Origin: Pseudomonadota bacterium
Lineage (GTDB): Bacteria; Pseudomonadota; Gammaproteobacteria; Burkholderiales; Rhodocyclaceae
Assembly: GCA_018261905.1 (NCBI GenBank)
Contig: JAGTRU010000035.1
Location: 1 to 48,683 of the forward strand
Direction of reading: 5' to 3'
Length of the DNA: 48,683 nucleotides
The notes beneath the pieces were generated by a model. The model saw only the letters and a program-made list of their open reading frames with translations. It was not told the DNA's origin and searched no databases. Positions 9,801-18,759 of the stretch are shown here, piece by piece. The stretch's first letter is position 1, and each line of letters opens with the position of its first letter. Position numbers and translations under genes: made by a program.

Positions 9801-9934
9801 GGTGATGCTTTCCGAGAAAATGTAGGTCAGTCCGGAATTCTAAGCCATGCCTGAACCATCGACGCAAGCAGCTTTACACCTCCACCCGGCGCAGGGAAGT
9901 GGACCCCGCCCCGACAGGCCGTTAAGATTGCACT

Positions 9935-10639
9935 ATGAATACACGCATCCTCCTTGTCGAAGACGACGAACGGCTGGCCGAACTGACCGCCGAATACCTG
10001 ACCAAGAACGACCTGCAGGTCACCATCGAAGGCCGCGGCGATACCGCCGAGACGCGCATCCTGGCGGAACAGCCGGATCTGGTGATTCTCGATGTCATGC
10101 TGCCCGGCAAGGACGGCTTCGAAGTCTGTCGCGCCGTGCGCCAGCAATACCGGGGCGTAATCCTGATGCTGACCGCGCGCGACGAGGATTTCGACCAGAT
10201 TCTCGGCCTCGAAATGGGCGCCGACGACTACATCGCCAAGCCCGTCCAGCCGCGCGTCCTGCTCGCCCGCATCAAGGCCCTGCTGCGCCGCCTGCCGACG
10301 GCCGGCGACAACAACGGCAACGAAAACGAAAACATGGTCTTCGGCCAGTTCCGCATCAGTCAGGCGACCCGTACCGCCTCGCTGGGCGGCGCCACCATCG
10401 ACCTGACCACGGCCGAATTCGACCTGCTCTGGCTGCTTGCCTCGCATGCCGGCAACGTCCTGTCGCGCGACGACCTGTTGCAGGAACTGCGCGGCATCGG
10501 CTTCGACGGCCTGGACCGCTCGATCGACGCCCGCATCTCGCGCCTACGCAAGAAACTCAACGACGACCCGGAAAACCCGACCCGGATCAAGACCGTACGC
10601 GGCAAAGGCTACCTCTTCAGCAAGCATGACTGGAACTGA
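9935..10639 (+). CDS. rstA: Response regulator, OmpR family, RstA-like
   Basis: This 234-residue regulator has an N-terminal receiver domain with the acidic pair Asp10/Asp11, phosphoacceptor Asp53 (ILDVMLPGKDG), Thr80 and Lys102 (DDYIAKP). A winged-helix OmpR-type output domain follows from about residue 130, ending RIKTVRGKGYLF. The beginning and the GLDRSIDARISRLRKKL block resemble E. coli RstA closely. It overlaps the sensor kinase gene by 14 nt, so the two are one operon. The signal and targets cannot be told from the sequence. Confidence 0.9.
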   Translation: MNTRILLVEDDERLAELTAEYLTKNDLQVTIEGRGDTAETRILAEQPDLVILDVMLPGKDGFEVCRAVRQQYRGVILMLTARDEDFDQILGLEMGADDYIAKPVQPRVLLARIKALLRRLPTAGDNNGNENENMVFGQFRISQATRTASLGGATIDLTTAEFDLLWLLASHAGNVLSRDDLLQELRGIGFDGLDRSIDARISRLRKKLNDDPENPTRIKTVRGKGYLFSKHDWN

Positions 10640-12062
10640 GCCCCAGCCCGACGGCAAAGGCGACAACGAAAGCAGCCAGGGCCTTGCCCGCTCACTGTTC
10701 CGGGTTTCCCTGCCGCGTTGGCGGGGCAGCCGTTACAGCCTGTCCAAGCTGTTTTTCAATTTCTACCTGCTGGCCATGGGCTCCTTCGTCGCCATCGCCT
10801 TCACCGCCGACTTCATCATTTCCACCGCCCAGCGCGGCATCACCGACGATTACGCACGGCGCTTCATGCGCGGCACGATCACCTTGATCGAAGATGAGCT
10901 TTTTCGCCAGCCGCGCAGCACCTGGCAGAAAAAGATCAAGCAGTTGGACGAGAAATTCTCCTACCGCCTGGACGTCGTCGAACGCATCTCGCTGGATCGC
11001 CGGCTGACTCCCGGCCAGGTTACCAAGCTCGACGCCGGCGACATCGCCATCGATCACGCCGGCGACATCATGTATCACCGCCTGGGCACCAGCAGCCAGG
11101 TCTTGGTGGTCGGCCCGCTGGCCTCCAACCGCAATCCGGAACTGGTCGAGCGGCTGCCGCTCGAACTTCGTCTGCGCCTGTTGACCTGGAGCCTGATCGG
11201 GGTGATTTTCGGGATTGCGTTGTGGTTCTGGGTCCGCCCCGTCTGGCGCGATCTCGAAGCCCTGCGCCAGACCGCCCGCGATCTTGGCGACGGCGATTTC
11301 GAAGCCCGCTCGCCGCCAGCGCTCAGCCAGCTCTTCGCGCCGCTTTCCGACACCATGAACAGCATGGCGGAGCGCGTCCAGCAACTGCTCGCCACCCACC
11401 GCGAGCTATCGAGCGGCATTTCGCACGAACTGCGGACGCCGATCGCCCGCATGCGCTTTGCGCTGGAAATGCTTACCGAAACCGACGAACGCCAGGAATG
11501 CGAGCGGCTATGGAACATGATGGATGCCGATCTCGATGAACTCGACCACTTGATCGACACCAGCCTGACCTATGCCCGTTTCGAACGCGAGGCGCCCGAA
11601 CCGCACTATTCCAGCGTTGCCTTCGCCGAATGGCTGAATGACGAAGTCGACTCGGTGCGCCTGCTCGGTCGCCAACTGCAGATCAATATCGCCACCGACC
11701 AACTACCCGACGATCTGCACATCGACCTCGATCGCAAGGCCATGCCTTACGCCTTGCGCAACCTGCTCCGCAACGCCTTCAAATACGCCAGCCGGCAGAT
11801 CATGGTCAGCGCCGAACTCGACGGCGAGCGCATCCTGATTCACGTCGACGACGACGGCATCGGCATCCCGCCAGCTGAGCGCGAGCATATTTTTTCCGCC
11901 TTCACCCGCCTCGACCGCTCCCGCGACCGGGCTACCGGTGGCTACGGCCTCGGCCTGGCCATTGCCCGCCGGGTCCTCGAACTGCACGGCGGCACCGCGA
12001 CCGCCGAGGCCGCACCGCTCGGTGGCGCCCGCTTCACGCTGGCCTGGAAAGCCCATCAGTAG
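10626..12062 (+). CDS. rstB: Sensor histidine kinase, RstB-like
   Basis: This 478-residue membrane kinase has TM1 at about 41-65, a periplasmic domain of about 120 residues, TM2 at about 185-205, a HAMP linker, the H-box SGISHELRTPIAR (His267), an N-box LRNLLRNAFKYA, a G1 box DDDGIGIPP, an F-box and a G2 box GYGLGLAIA. All catalytic motifs are intact. I start it at the ATG at 10626, inside the end of rstA, giving an RstB-like N-terminus; the frame is open further upstream but that lies inside rstA. It is expected to phosphorylate the upstream RstA-like regulator. Confidence 0.9.
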   Translation: MTGTEPQPDGKGDNESSQGLARSLFRVSLPRWRGSRYSLSKLFFNFYLLAMGSFVAIAFTADFIISTAQRGITDDYARRFMRGTITLIEDELFRQPRSTWQKKIKQLDEKFSYRLDVVERISLDRRLTPGQVTKLDAGDIAIDHAGDIMYHRLGTSSQVLVVGPLASNRNPELVERLPLELRLRLLTWSLIGVIFGIALWFWVRPVWRDLEALRQTARDLGDGDFEARSPPALSQLFAPLSDTMNSMAERVQQLLATHRELSSGISHELRTPIARMRFALEMLTETDERQECERLWNMMDADLDELDHLIDTSLTYARFEREAPEPHYSSVAFAEWLNDEVDSVRLLGRQLQINIATDQLPDDLHIDLDRKAMPYALRNLLRNAFKYASRQIMVSAELDGERILIHVDDDGIGIPPAEREHIFSAFTRLDRSRDRATGGYGLGLAIARRVLELHGGTATAEAAPLGGARFTLAWKAHQ

Positions 12063-12079
12063 TTGTTAGTTATTAGCAG

Positions 12080-12114
12080 GTTTGAGTTGTTAGCTGGGCG
12101 CTTGTTACTCAAAC
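12080..12114. repeat. Inverted repeat after rstB
   Basis: GTTTGAGT (12080-12087) and ACTCAAAC (12107-12114) are exact inverse complements with a 19-nt loop, in a TTGTTAG-rich AT-richer stretch that follows rstB. It may be a weak terminator. The rest of 12063-12250 shows no gene. Confidence 0.35.
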
Positions 12115-12289
12115 TGACTCGCGACTAACAGCTACCGACTGGCAACCAATGACTGGCTGTTACATAACGTCATGGAAGATCAAGCCGCGTTACCTCGTAA
12201 CCACGCTTGGGCTACAGACGCGCCGGCGCGCTCTCCCTAGAATCCAGCCCATGGATCAGCAACAAGACCAAGAACAGGAGAACACCGAA

Positions 12290-12400
12290 ATGCTCGACAG
12301 CAACATCAAGCAATTTATCGCCGCCACCCGCCAGCACCTTTTCCAGCCGATGCCGAGCCCAACGGAACCAATCAGCATCCCGCTCCGGACCATCCACTGA
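12290..12400 (+). CDS. Small hypothetical protein, 36 residues
   Basis: This short frame (MLDSNIKQFIAATRQHLFQP... to ...LRTIH) has a good ribosome-binding site, CAGGAGAAC, just upstream of its ATG. An alternative in-frame ATG at 12251 would give 49 residues with a Gln/Glu-rich leader but has no ribosome-binding site. The stop overlaps the start of the next small frame (TGATG), which argues for translational coupling. I recognise no family; it is predicted soluble. Confidence 0.5.
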   Translation: MLDSNIKQFIAATRQHLFQPMPSPTEPISIPLRTIH

Positions 12401-12579
12401 TGTCCCTCGGCCACCACCTGCCGGTCAGCGAAACCCTAGGCGTCTTTGTCGGCGTCAGCGGCTTCGACTGGCTGACCGAAGGTCAGGCCGAACCCCTGAA
12501 AGCCGTCGTCGCCGCCGTCACGGTCGGCATCGTCATCACCGCCGCCCGGCACCTATTGCGCCACCGGCATAAAGGCTGA
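12400..12579 (+). CDS. Small hypothetical membrane protein, 59 residues
   Basis: Starting in the TGATG overlap with the previous frame, this encodes a 59-residue protein with one hydrophobic segment near the C-terminus (about residues 33-50, AVVAAVTVGIVITAA), followed by a basic, His/Arg-rich tail. It precedes a strong terminator at 12628-12655, which supports a real two-gene transcript. I do not recognise the family. A membrane-anchored small protein is the only reasonable structural statement. Confidence 0.5.
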   Translation: MSLGHHLPVSETLGVFVGVSGFDWLTEGQAEPLKAVVAAVTVGIVITAARHLLRHRHKG

Positions 12580-12627
12580 ACCGCTTTACCCCCCTCTCGA
12601 ATCCCCCATTCGAGAAAACTCCCTGTT

Positions 12628-12655
12628 ACCCCGCCCTCGAGGCGGGGTTTTTTTG
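12628..12655 (+). terminator. Rho-independent terminator after the small ORF pair
   Basis: ACCCCGCC (12628-12635), loop CTCGA, GGCGGGGT (12641-12648), followed by a run of T to 12654. A second hairpin, TCTCGAAT/ATTCGAGA, lies just upstream near 12595-12616. Confidence 0.8.
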
Positions 12656-12843
12656 TCCACGAGAATTTCCCGGCAAGTCGCGATATCGTTCGCTTGACGA
12701 GCAGCAACCCGCTGCGCAACCTGCGGCAGAATCCGGCGGCGACAGTTGAACACCCAGCCTACGCTTTAGCGGGCGCTCGGCCCGGGCGCCGGCTCGCAAC
12801 TCGTCGGCGGCCATTCGCACACGGCCGGCGATGGCCGTGCGCG

Positions 12844-14112
12844 TCAGGCCGCCGATACTTCGCGAACGATGCGCACGTCGCGCTGCGGGAAGGGAATTTC
12901 GATAGCGTGAGCGCGGAAGATCTTCCAGATGGCCAGATTGATGTCGGACACGACATTGCCCTTGCCGCTTTCCGGATCGAGAATCCAGAAGCCCAGTTCG
13001 AGATTGATGCAGCTCTCGGCAAACTGGGTCAGGAAGACGCTGGGTGCCGGCTCGGCGAGGACGCGGGGCTGCGCCATGGCCGCCTCGACCATGAGGCGCA
13101 TGGCCAGTTCAAGATCGCCGTCGTAGGCGACGCCGACGCTGGTCGTCAGGCGCAAACGGGTATCGGAATAGGTCTGGTTGAGGACGACGCTGCCGATCAG
13201 GGTTTCGTTCGGCACGATGTACTCCATGCCGCCCGGGTGTTTGAGCACGGTGTAACGGGTGGTGATCTGCGTCACCTGACCGGCATCGCTACCGACCTGG
13301 ATGATGTTGCCGATGCGGATCGAGCGGTCGAGCAGGATGATGAAGCCGGAAACATAGTTGCTGGCAATCTTCTGCAGACCGAAGCCGAGACCGACGCCGA
13401 GGGCACCGGTAAACACCGAGAGGGCGGTCATGTCGATGCCGACCAGCGACAGGCTGGCGACAATGGCGACCACCGTCAGCAGCGCCTTGGCGACCCGGAC
13501 GCCAACGATGCGCAGGCTGGAGTCGAGGGTCTCGATCTTGAGCAGACGGGCTTCGATCAGGCCGGCGATCCAGAGCGCCAGGACGACGGTGAAAAAGACC
13601 GTGATGATGCCGTGCAGGATCATCCACAAATTCAGACTTTGCTTGCCGATGGTGAAATCGATCTGCTCCAGCGCATCGACCACATAGGGGGCCAGATCGG
13701 TGATGTAGAGCGCCATCCAGCTCCACACCACGATACTGATGATGCGCTCCCAGGCGGTCAGCCAGAGGGCGCTGGGAAATGCCTGGCGGAGCACGAAAAC
13801 GACGCTGCGGACGAGCGCCATCGACCCCAGCAAGGGCAAGGCCAGCTTGAACAGATTGACGTGGATGAAGGATTTCAGCAGCAGCCAGGCCAGACCGACC
13901 AGGATCATGCCGCTCAGCGGAAAGACCAGGCGCGAACTGGCGTCGCCGAAACGCCCGGCCCCTTCGAGATGGCGTCCCCGCCACCAGCGGGCAAGCAGGT
14001 AAGCGACGCCCAGGCAGGCAATCAGGGCGACCAACTGCCAGACGAAGCCGGACTCGTTAACGTCGGCCCAGAGGTCGTTGAACAGTTGCAGGGCGGGATT
14101 TTTCTGCGTCAT
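12844..14112 (-). CDS. Mechanosensitive ion channel family protein (MscS-like)
   Basis: This 422-residue membrane protein belongs to the MscS family. Several N-terminal transmembrane segments precede the pore-lining helix and beta-domain signature (GALGVGLGFGLQKIASNYVSG, then ILLDRSIRIGNIIQV). E. coli MscS has 286 residues and three TM segments; the extra N-terminal helices resemble the larger YbdG/YnaI-type members. It would open under membrane tension on osmotic downshock. Its ATG overlaps the rsmB stop by 4 nt, making it the last gene of the dedA-to-mscS operon. A 7-bp hairpin (12820-12839) follows the stop. Confidence 0.9.
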   Translation of the reverse strand: MTQKNPALQLFNDLWADVNESGFVWQLVALIACLGVAYLLARWWRGRHLEGAGRFGDASSRLVFPLSGMILVGLAWLLLKSFIHVNLFKLALPLLGSMALVRSVVFVLRQAFPSALWLTAWERIISIVVWSWMALYITDLAPYVVDALEQIDFTIGKQSLNLWMILHGIITVFFTVVLALWIAGLIEARLLKIETLDSSLRIVGVRVAKALLTVVAIVASLSLVGIDMTALSVFTGALGVGLGFGLQKIASNYVSGFIILLDRSIRIGNIIQVGSDAGQVTQITTRYTVLKHPGGMEYIVPNETLIGSVVLNQTYSDTRLRLTTSVGVAYDGDLELAMRLMVEAAMAQPRVLAEPAPSVFLTQFAESCINLELGFWILDPESGKGNVVSDINLAIWKIFRAHAIEIPFPQRDVRIVREVSAA

Positions 14113-15371
14113 GCCTGCCGATCCAGAACCGCCGCAAAGAAGCCATCGGTATGGTGGCGGTGCGGCAGCAGGCGCAGCAGGTCACCGTCGAGCGCGATGC
14201 CGTGCTTGGCCAGGATGCCGCTGGCCGGGGTCAGGGTAAATTCCGGATGGCGGGCGAGGAAGGCTTCGATGATGGCGTCGTTCTCGGCCGCCAGCAAACT
14301 GCAGGTGGCGTACACCACCCGCCCGCCGGGCCGCACCAGCTTGGCGGCGGCATCGAGGATGGCCGCCTGCTTGACCGTCAGTTCGGCCACCGAATCGGCG
14401 CTCTGCCGCCATTTCAAGTCGGGATTGCGGCGCAGGGTGCCGAGCCCGGAACATGGCGCATCAACCAGCACGCGGTCAGCCTTGCCGGCCATCCGCTTGA
14501 GCTTCTGGTCGCGCTCGTGCTCGATGCGGACCGGATGCACATTGGACTGCCCGGAACGCGCCAGGCGCGGCTTCAGGTTGGCCAGGCGCTTGTCGGAAAC
14601 ATCGTAGGCGTAGAGGCGGCCGGTATTTTTCATCAGCGCACCGAGCAATAGCGTCTTGCCGCCCGCCCCGGCACAGAGGTCGATAACCAGTTCGCCGCGG
14701 CGCGGTTCGAGTAGGTAGCCGAGCAACTGGCTGCCTTCGTCCTGGACTTCGACGGCCCCCTCGAGGAACAGCGGGTGCTGGGCCAGGGCCGGCTTCTCGT
14801 GCAGGCGCACGGCGATTGGCGAGAGGGGGCCGGCCGCGGCGCCGATGCCGTCGGCGGCAAAGCGGGCGAGCACTGCCGCACGGTCGGTTTTCAGGGTATT
14901 GACGCGCAAATCGAGCGGCGCCGGCAGGTTCAACGCCGCTGCCAGCTTCACCGTCTCTTCGCCGCCGAACTGCTGCTCCAGCGCCTGGTACAGCCAGTCC
15001 GGCAGGTCGCAGCGGACGGCCGGCGGGAAATCGGCTTCCGGCATAGCCTTGGCGGCGGCCAGCCATTCTTCTTCACTGCCCTTGAGCACGGGCTCCAACT
15101 CTCGCTTGTTCCAGCCGCGCGTAATGGCCAGTGCAACCAGCAACAGGTTACGGTCGGAAAGCTGACCGGCACACCGCGCTTCCAGGCTGCGCCCGCGGCG
15201 CAGCACGGCGAACACCGTCTCGGCGACGAAGGCACGGTCGGCGTGGCCGAGTTGGCGATGCTCGCGGAAATAGCGCGAAACGACGGCATCGGCCGGATAT
15301 TCGAAGCGCAACAACTGGCCGACGACGGCTTCAGCATGGGCAAATAACGAGGGTGTGAAGCGAGCTTTCAT
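14109..15371 (-). CDS. rsmB: 16S rRNA cytosine-5 methyltransferase, RsmB/NOL1/NOP2/Sun family
   Basis: This 420-residue SAM-dependent enzyme carries the family's two catalytic cysteines: motif IV DAPCSGLGTLRRNPD and motif VI VYATCSLL. The SAM-binding motif is VIDLCAGAGGKTLLLGA. An N-terminal NusB-like helical region points to RsmB, which makes m5C967 in 16S rRNA. It lacks the fmt-def neighbourhood seen in E. coli, so another family member (RsmF-like or uncharacterised) remains possible. TAGGAAAACC precedes the ATG. It overlaps mscS by 4 nt. Confidence 0.85.
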   Translation of the reverse strand: MKARFTPSLFAHAEAVVGQLLRFEYPADAVVSRYFREHRQLGHADRAFVAETVFAVLRRGRSLEARCAGQLSDRNLLLVALAITRGWNKRELEPVLKGSEEEWLAAAKAMPEADFPPAVRCDLPDWLYQALEQQFGGEETVKLAAALNLPAPLDLRVNTLKTDRAAVLARFAADGIGAAAGPLSPIAVRLHEKPALAQHPLFLEGAVEVQDEGSQLLGYLLEPRRGELVIDLCAGAGGKTLLLGALMKNTGRLYAYDVSDKRLANLKPRLARSGQSNVHPVRIEHERDQKLKRMAGKADRVLVDAPCSGLGTLRRNPDLKWRQSADSVAELTVKQAAILDAAAKLVRPGGRVVYATCSLLAAENDAIIEAFLARHPEFTLTPASGILAKHGIALDGDLLRLLPHRHHTDGFFAAVLDRQA

Positions 15372-15419
15372 GGTTTTCCTAAAATCTGTGATCTGCCGAG
15401 CTGCCCAAATAGTGGCAAC

Positions 15420-16394
15420 TCACGGCGCTGCCGGCGTGGCCAGCGAGCCGATTTCGGTGGCGACCTGCACAAAACTGTCGCCTTTTCTGTCCGTATAGCG
15501 AATTTTAACCGGCAAGCGGTGAAGATCGAGCGCAATCCAGATTTCCGTCGTCGTATCGGCCCGGGCGCGCAGGTGCAAGGTATGAAAATGCCCGGCCGGA
15601 ATATCGATTTCCTCCTCGCCCAGCGCTTCCAGCAAATACGGTTCGACTTTGCGTGCCGTCACCAGGCTGATGCTGCTGCCGGCCGCCGGATTTTCCAGAT
15701 AAGCCAGTTGGTAGGTCAGCGACAGCAGGTCCTGCGCCCCCGGCTGTATCGCCTGCCGGCTGTCGTTGCGGGCGAGATGGACCTGCCCGTTGGCCCAGTC
15801 GAAATCGGCCCCGTCGCGGTTGTCCTGGCCGTTTTTCCAGGTCTGGTAACGGTCCGGTTGCAAACCGCCGGCGACCAGCCGGCCGCGACTCTCGGCCGTC
15901 ACCCGGAGCGGCTTGAAAAGCGACACCAGGCCGCTGGTCTCGGTCATGTTGCGGAGCCGGTAATGGCCATCGGCGTCGAATTCCCAGCTATGTTCGGCGC
16001 GCCCGACCTGGATGCCCAAGGCTTCCTGGTAGATGGCGAAACGTATCGCGCCGCTGCTCGGCAGCAGCGCTTTGACCGGCGGCGGGGCAGCTTCGGCATT
16101 GTCCGCCACGACCTCTTCCGCTTCCGGCTCGGCGGCCGGCAGAGCCGGCGGCGCCTCTGCTTCCGCTGGCGGCTCGGGATGGACATCGGGCGCGGCGGGC
16201 GCCGCTGACCTCGGCGGTTTTTTCGCCTTGACCGGCGGGCCGGCCGGCTTGCCCGGGGCGGGCGGCGGGCGGAGGACGGCCTGCAGCGGTTCGCTTTCCG
16301 GCTCGCCGCCGAACCACTCTAGATCCGTCCCGAACAGCGCGGCGGCGTGGATGGCCAACGAACCGGCCAGGGCCAGGGCAAGCAGCAGCGGCAT
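15420..16394 (-). CDS. DUF3108 domain-containing protein
   Basis: This 324-residue protein has an N-terminal hydrophobic segment (LLLALALAGSLAIHAAALF), a Pro/Ala/Glu-rich low-complexity linker (about residues 40-110) and a C-terminal DUF3108 beta-rich domain (FAIYQEALGIQVGRAEHSWE onward). The layout suggests an inner-membrane-anchored periplasmic protein with a flexible stalk. DUF3108 proteins are often encoded next to purN in betaproteobacteria, as here, with only a 6-nt gap. Function is unknown; a cell-envelope role is a guess from topology. Confidence 0.8.
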   Translation of the reverse strand: MPLLLALALAGSLAIHAAALFGTDLEWFGGEPESEPLQAVLRPPPAPGKPAGPPVKAKKPPRSAAPAAPDVHPEPPAEAEAPPALPAAEPEAEEVVADNAEAAPPPVKALLPSSGAIRFAIYQEALGIQVGRAEHSWEFDADGHYRLRNMTETSGLVSLFKPLRVTAESRGRLVAGGLQPDRYQTWKNGQDNRDGADFDWANGQVHLARNDSRQAIQPGAQDLLSLTYQLAYLENPAAGSSISLVTARKVEPYLLEALGEEEIDIPAGHFHTLHLRARADTTTEIWIALDLHRLPVKIRYTDRKGDSFVQVATEIGSLATPAAP

Positions 16395-16400
16395 CGGCGC

Positions 16401-17048
16401 TCAGCGCAGCAGCGGCGAAACCAGGGCCGAATTGGCGAGCAGTTCGGCGTTTAAGCGGACGCGGCCGTTTTCCAGGCGGAGGCGGTCTTCGGCGAACCAG
16501 CGCACGGCCAACGGATAAATTTGGTGTTCCTGCTCCAGAACGCGGGCGGCCAGCGTCTCTTCGCAGTCGTCATCGAGCACCGGCACGGCGGCCTGGATGA
16601 TCACCGGACCATGATCGAGGGCCGGTGTCACGAAATGCACCGTGCAACCGTGGATGCGCACCCCCTCCTCAAGCGCCCGCCGATGGGTATGCAGACCGGC
16701 AAAGGAGGGTAACAGCGAGGGATGGATATTGATCAGCCGGCCACTGTAATGGCGAACGAAACCATCGCTGAGAATGCGCATAAAACCGGCGAGGACAACC
16801 AGGTCCGGGTGAAAGCCATCGATGCAATCGGCGAGCGCGGCATCGAAGGCCTCGCGCCCGGCAAAAGTCTGGTGGTCGATGCATTGCGTGGCGATGCCGG
16901 CCCGGGCGGCGGTTTCCAGCCCGGGGGCGGCGGCCCGGTTACTGATCACGGCAGCGATATTGACCGGCAGATGGCCGGCCTGGCGGGCGGCGATCAAGGC
17001 CTCAAGATTGCTGCCTCGGCCGGAAATCAGGATGACGATATTCTTCAT
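16401..17048 (-). CDS. purN: Phosphoribosylglycinamide formyltransferase (PurN)
   Basis: PurN transfers a formyl group from 10-formyl-THF to GAR in purine synthesis. The 215-residue protein has the N-terminal GRGSNLEAL phosphate-binding loop and the catalytic triad Asn107 and His109 (NIHPSLLPSFAGLHTH) and Asp145 (ALDHGPVI). Its ATG overlaps the upstream lipoprotein stop by 4 nt, and DUF3108 follows 6 nt later, so it sits inside a tight operon. Confidence 0.96.
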   Translation of the reverse strand: MKNIVILISGRGSNLEALIAARQAGHLPVNIAAVISNRAAAPGLETAARAGIATQCIDHQTFAGREAFDAALADCIDGFHPDLVVLAGFMRILSDGFVRHYSGRLINIHPSLLPSFAGLHTHRRALEEGVRIHGCTVHFVTPALDHGPVIIQAAVPVLDDDCEETLAARVLEQEHQIYPLAVRWFAEDRLRLENGRVRLNAELLANSALVSPLLR

Positions 17049-17749
17049 TTCAAAAAACTCACCGGGAGAAAGATGGTACTGACCACGGTCTGGGTCAGCC
17101 GGGAAAAATTGCGGCCATTGCGGTCGGCGACCAGCTTGGCCATAAAATCGAGGAGGCCGATGAGGCGACCGAACTCGCGCTCGAAGGACAGATTGCGGTT
17201 ATTGGGATCGAGTTCGTTCGACAACAGGTATGGCTCGCCGACGCCGGTCCGGTCATGCCCCAGTTTCCAGATGGCGACATCGAGGTTGCGGGCGCAGTTG
17301 TAAAGTTTCATTTCATTCAAACCATCGAGGATGTAGAACTCCTCCTTGTGCTCGAAAGCCGCATCGGCCATGCTGAGCAGGCCGAACATCAGGGCCGCCA
17401 CCCGGTCCCCGCCATAGGCTTCGCTAAAGGCCAGCGCCGCCGCCTGCCCTTCGCGCGCCCCGCCAAGCTCCGCCAGGGGCCGCAAATTGCGCAGGCTGAG
17501 GCGCTCCAGCGCCGCCTCGCGGCTGGTCACCCCGGCTTTCTTCCACTCCTTGGGATTACGTTTGTAGAGCTTGTCGGCAATCAGCAGCAGGCCGCCGATC
17601 ACTTCATTGCGACTGGTATCGGCGATGCGGTCGATTTCCGTCTTGGCCAGGTATCTGACATCGAGCCCGGTTTCCGTTCGTCCATCCTTACCCAGCTTGG
17701 TCGAACAAGCCATCAGCACCAGCGCGATGAAGATGGCCAGCCAACGCAT
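17045..17749 (-). CDS. Predicted lipoprotein of unknown function
   Basis: The 234-residue product starts MRWLAIFIALVLMACS, a type II signal peptide with lipobox LMAC and lipidated Cys15. The mature part is mostly helical, rich in Leu/Ala/Arg, with no enzyme motif that I recognise. It begins in a TGATG overlap with the dedA stop and ends in a 4-nt overlap with purN, so it is translated with them. The frame stays open far upstream of 17749, but that part is the shadow of dedA. Confidence 0.75.
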   Translation of the reverse strand: MRWLAIFIALVLMACSTKLGKDGRTETGLDVRYLAKTEIDRIADTSRNEVIGGLLLIADKLYKRNPKEWKKAGVTSREAALERLSLRNLRPLAELGGAREGQAAALAFSEAYGGDRVAALMFGLLSMADAAFEHKEEFYILDGLNEMKLYNCARNLDVAIWKLGHDRTGVGEPYLLSNELDPNNRNLSFEREFGRLIGLLDFMAKLVADRNGRNFSRLTQTVVSTIFLPVSFLK

Positions 17750-18393
17750 CAGGCGGCCGCCCGGTGCTTCAGGTAGCCGATCATCACCGGCAACAGCGAG
17801 AGAGCAATGATGCCGATGATAACCACCGACAAATTCTGTTTGATCCACGGCATGTTGCCGAACCAGTAACCGGCCAGGCAGAGCGACAGCACCCAACTGA
17901 CGGCACCGATCAGGTTGAAAATGGTGAACCGGGCATAGGGCATCGCCCCGATCCCCGCCACGAACGGGGCAAAACTGCGGAACAGCGGCAGGAAACGCGA
18001 CAGCACCAGGGTCTTGCCGCCGTGCTGGGCATAGAAGGCGTGGGTCTTTTCGAGCGCCGTCCGGTTGAAGAAGCGCGAGTTTTCCCAATGAAAGACTTTC
18101 GGCCCGAGATAACGGCCGATCTGGTAATTGACCATGTTGCCGAGGATGGCCCCGGCCGACAGTACGCCGATCAGCGTCGTGATCTCCATGCCGCCCTGGC
18201 CGATGGCGGCCAGCGCCCCGCCCACGAACAACAGCGAGTCGCCGGGCAGGAAGGGGAAAACGACAAAGCCGGTTTCAGCGAAGATGATGCAGAACAGAAT
18301 GCCGTAGATCCACGGGCCGTAGTCCAGCACGAGCACCGCCAGATGCTTGTCGAGATGAAGAATGATATCGATGAACTGGGCGACGAGTTCCAT
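17749..18393 (-). CDS. dedA: DedA family membrane protein
   Basis: This 214-residue polytopic protein has the DedA/SNARE-associated signature: FAETGFVVFPFLPGDSLLF, the GNMVNYQIGRYLG motif and FLPLFRSFAPFVAGIGAM with its conserved Arg. DedA proteins are linked to undecaprenyl-phosphate or phospholipid recycling and proton-motive-force homeostasis. I use the ATG at 18393 because it matches usual DedA N-termini, but an upstream ATG at 18426 has a better GGGG ribosome-binding site and would add 11 residues. It is the first gene of the minus-strand operon running to mscS. Confidence 0.88.
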   Translation of the reverse strand: MELVAQFIDIILHLDKHLAVLVLDYGPWIYGILFCIIFAETGFVVFPFLPGDSLLFVGGALAAIGQGGMEITTLIGVLSAGAILGNMVNYQIGRYLGPKVFHWENSRFFNRTALEKTHAFYAQHGGKTLVLSRFLPLFRSFAPFVAGIGAMPYARFTIFNLIGAVSWVLSLCLAGYWFGNMPWIKQNLSVVIIGIIALSLLPVMIGYLKHRAAA

Positions 18394-18494
18394 GCAAGAA
18401 GGCCGAAGAGGGAAAGAGGCTGGCATTTTACCCCAAGGGCCGGGCCCGGCCGTCGGCCAGTGCGCCCCGGGGCGGCTTGCCCCGGCAAACCATA

Positions 18495-18626
18495 CCGCAG
18501 AGTCGCAGAGGGGCAGAGAAGGTCGTCGAAACAGTCGCTTGCCGCGGGCTTACGACGCCCCGGAAAGGGCCGATCAATCCGGGCCAGTCTTGGCTTTTCA
18601 TTGGCATCTCCGCGGCCCTGCGGTTC
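18495..18626. repeat. Interspersed GCAGAG-type repeat, copy A
   Basis: The left end CCGCAGAGTCGCAGAG and right end CTGCGGTTC form partial terminal inverted repeats. The internal order (GAAGG.CGTC, then CTTGC, then GGCATCT near the end) is shared with copy B at 21852-21985. It fills most of the gap between dedA and the next lipoprotein gene; I see no gene in 18394-18759. Confidence 0.6.
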
Positions 18627-18759
18627 GCTCGGCATTTGTAGATTGAACCGCCCCCGAGCGGCACCGGCGCCGGCACTTTGGCCGCCGATGGACTAGCATG
18701 AAAGCCTGCCCCGCACATTTGGAAAAGCCGCTGCAGCACTTATCGGAGATCGCTTGCTC

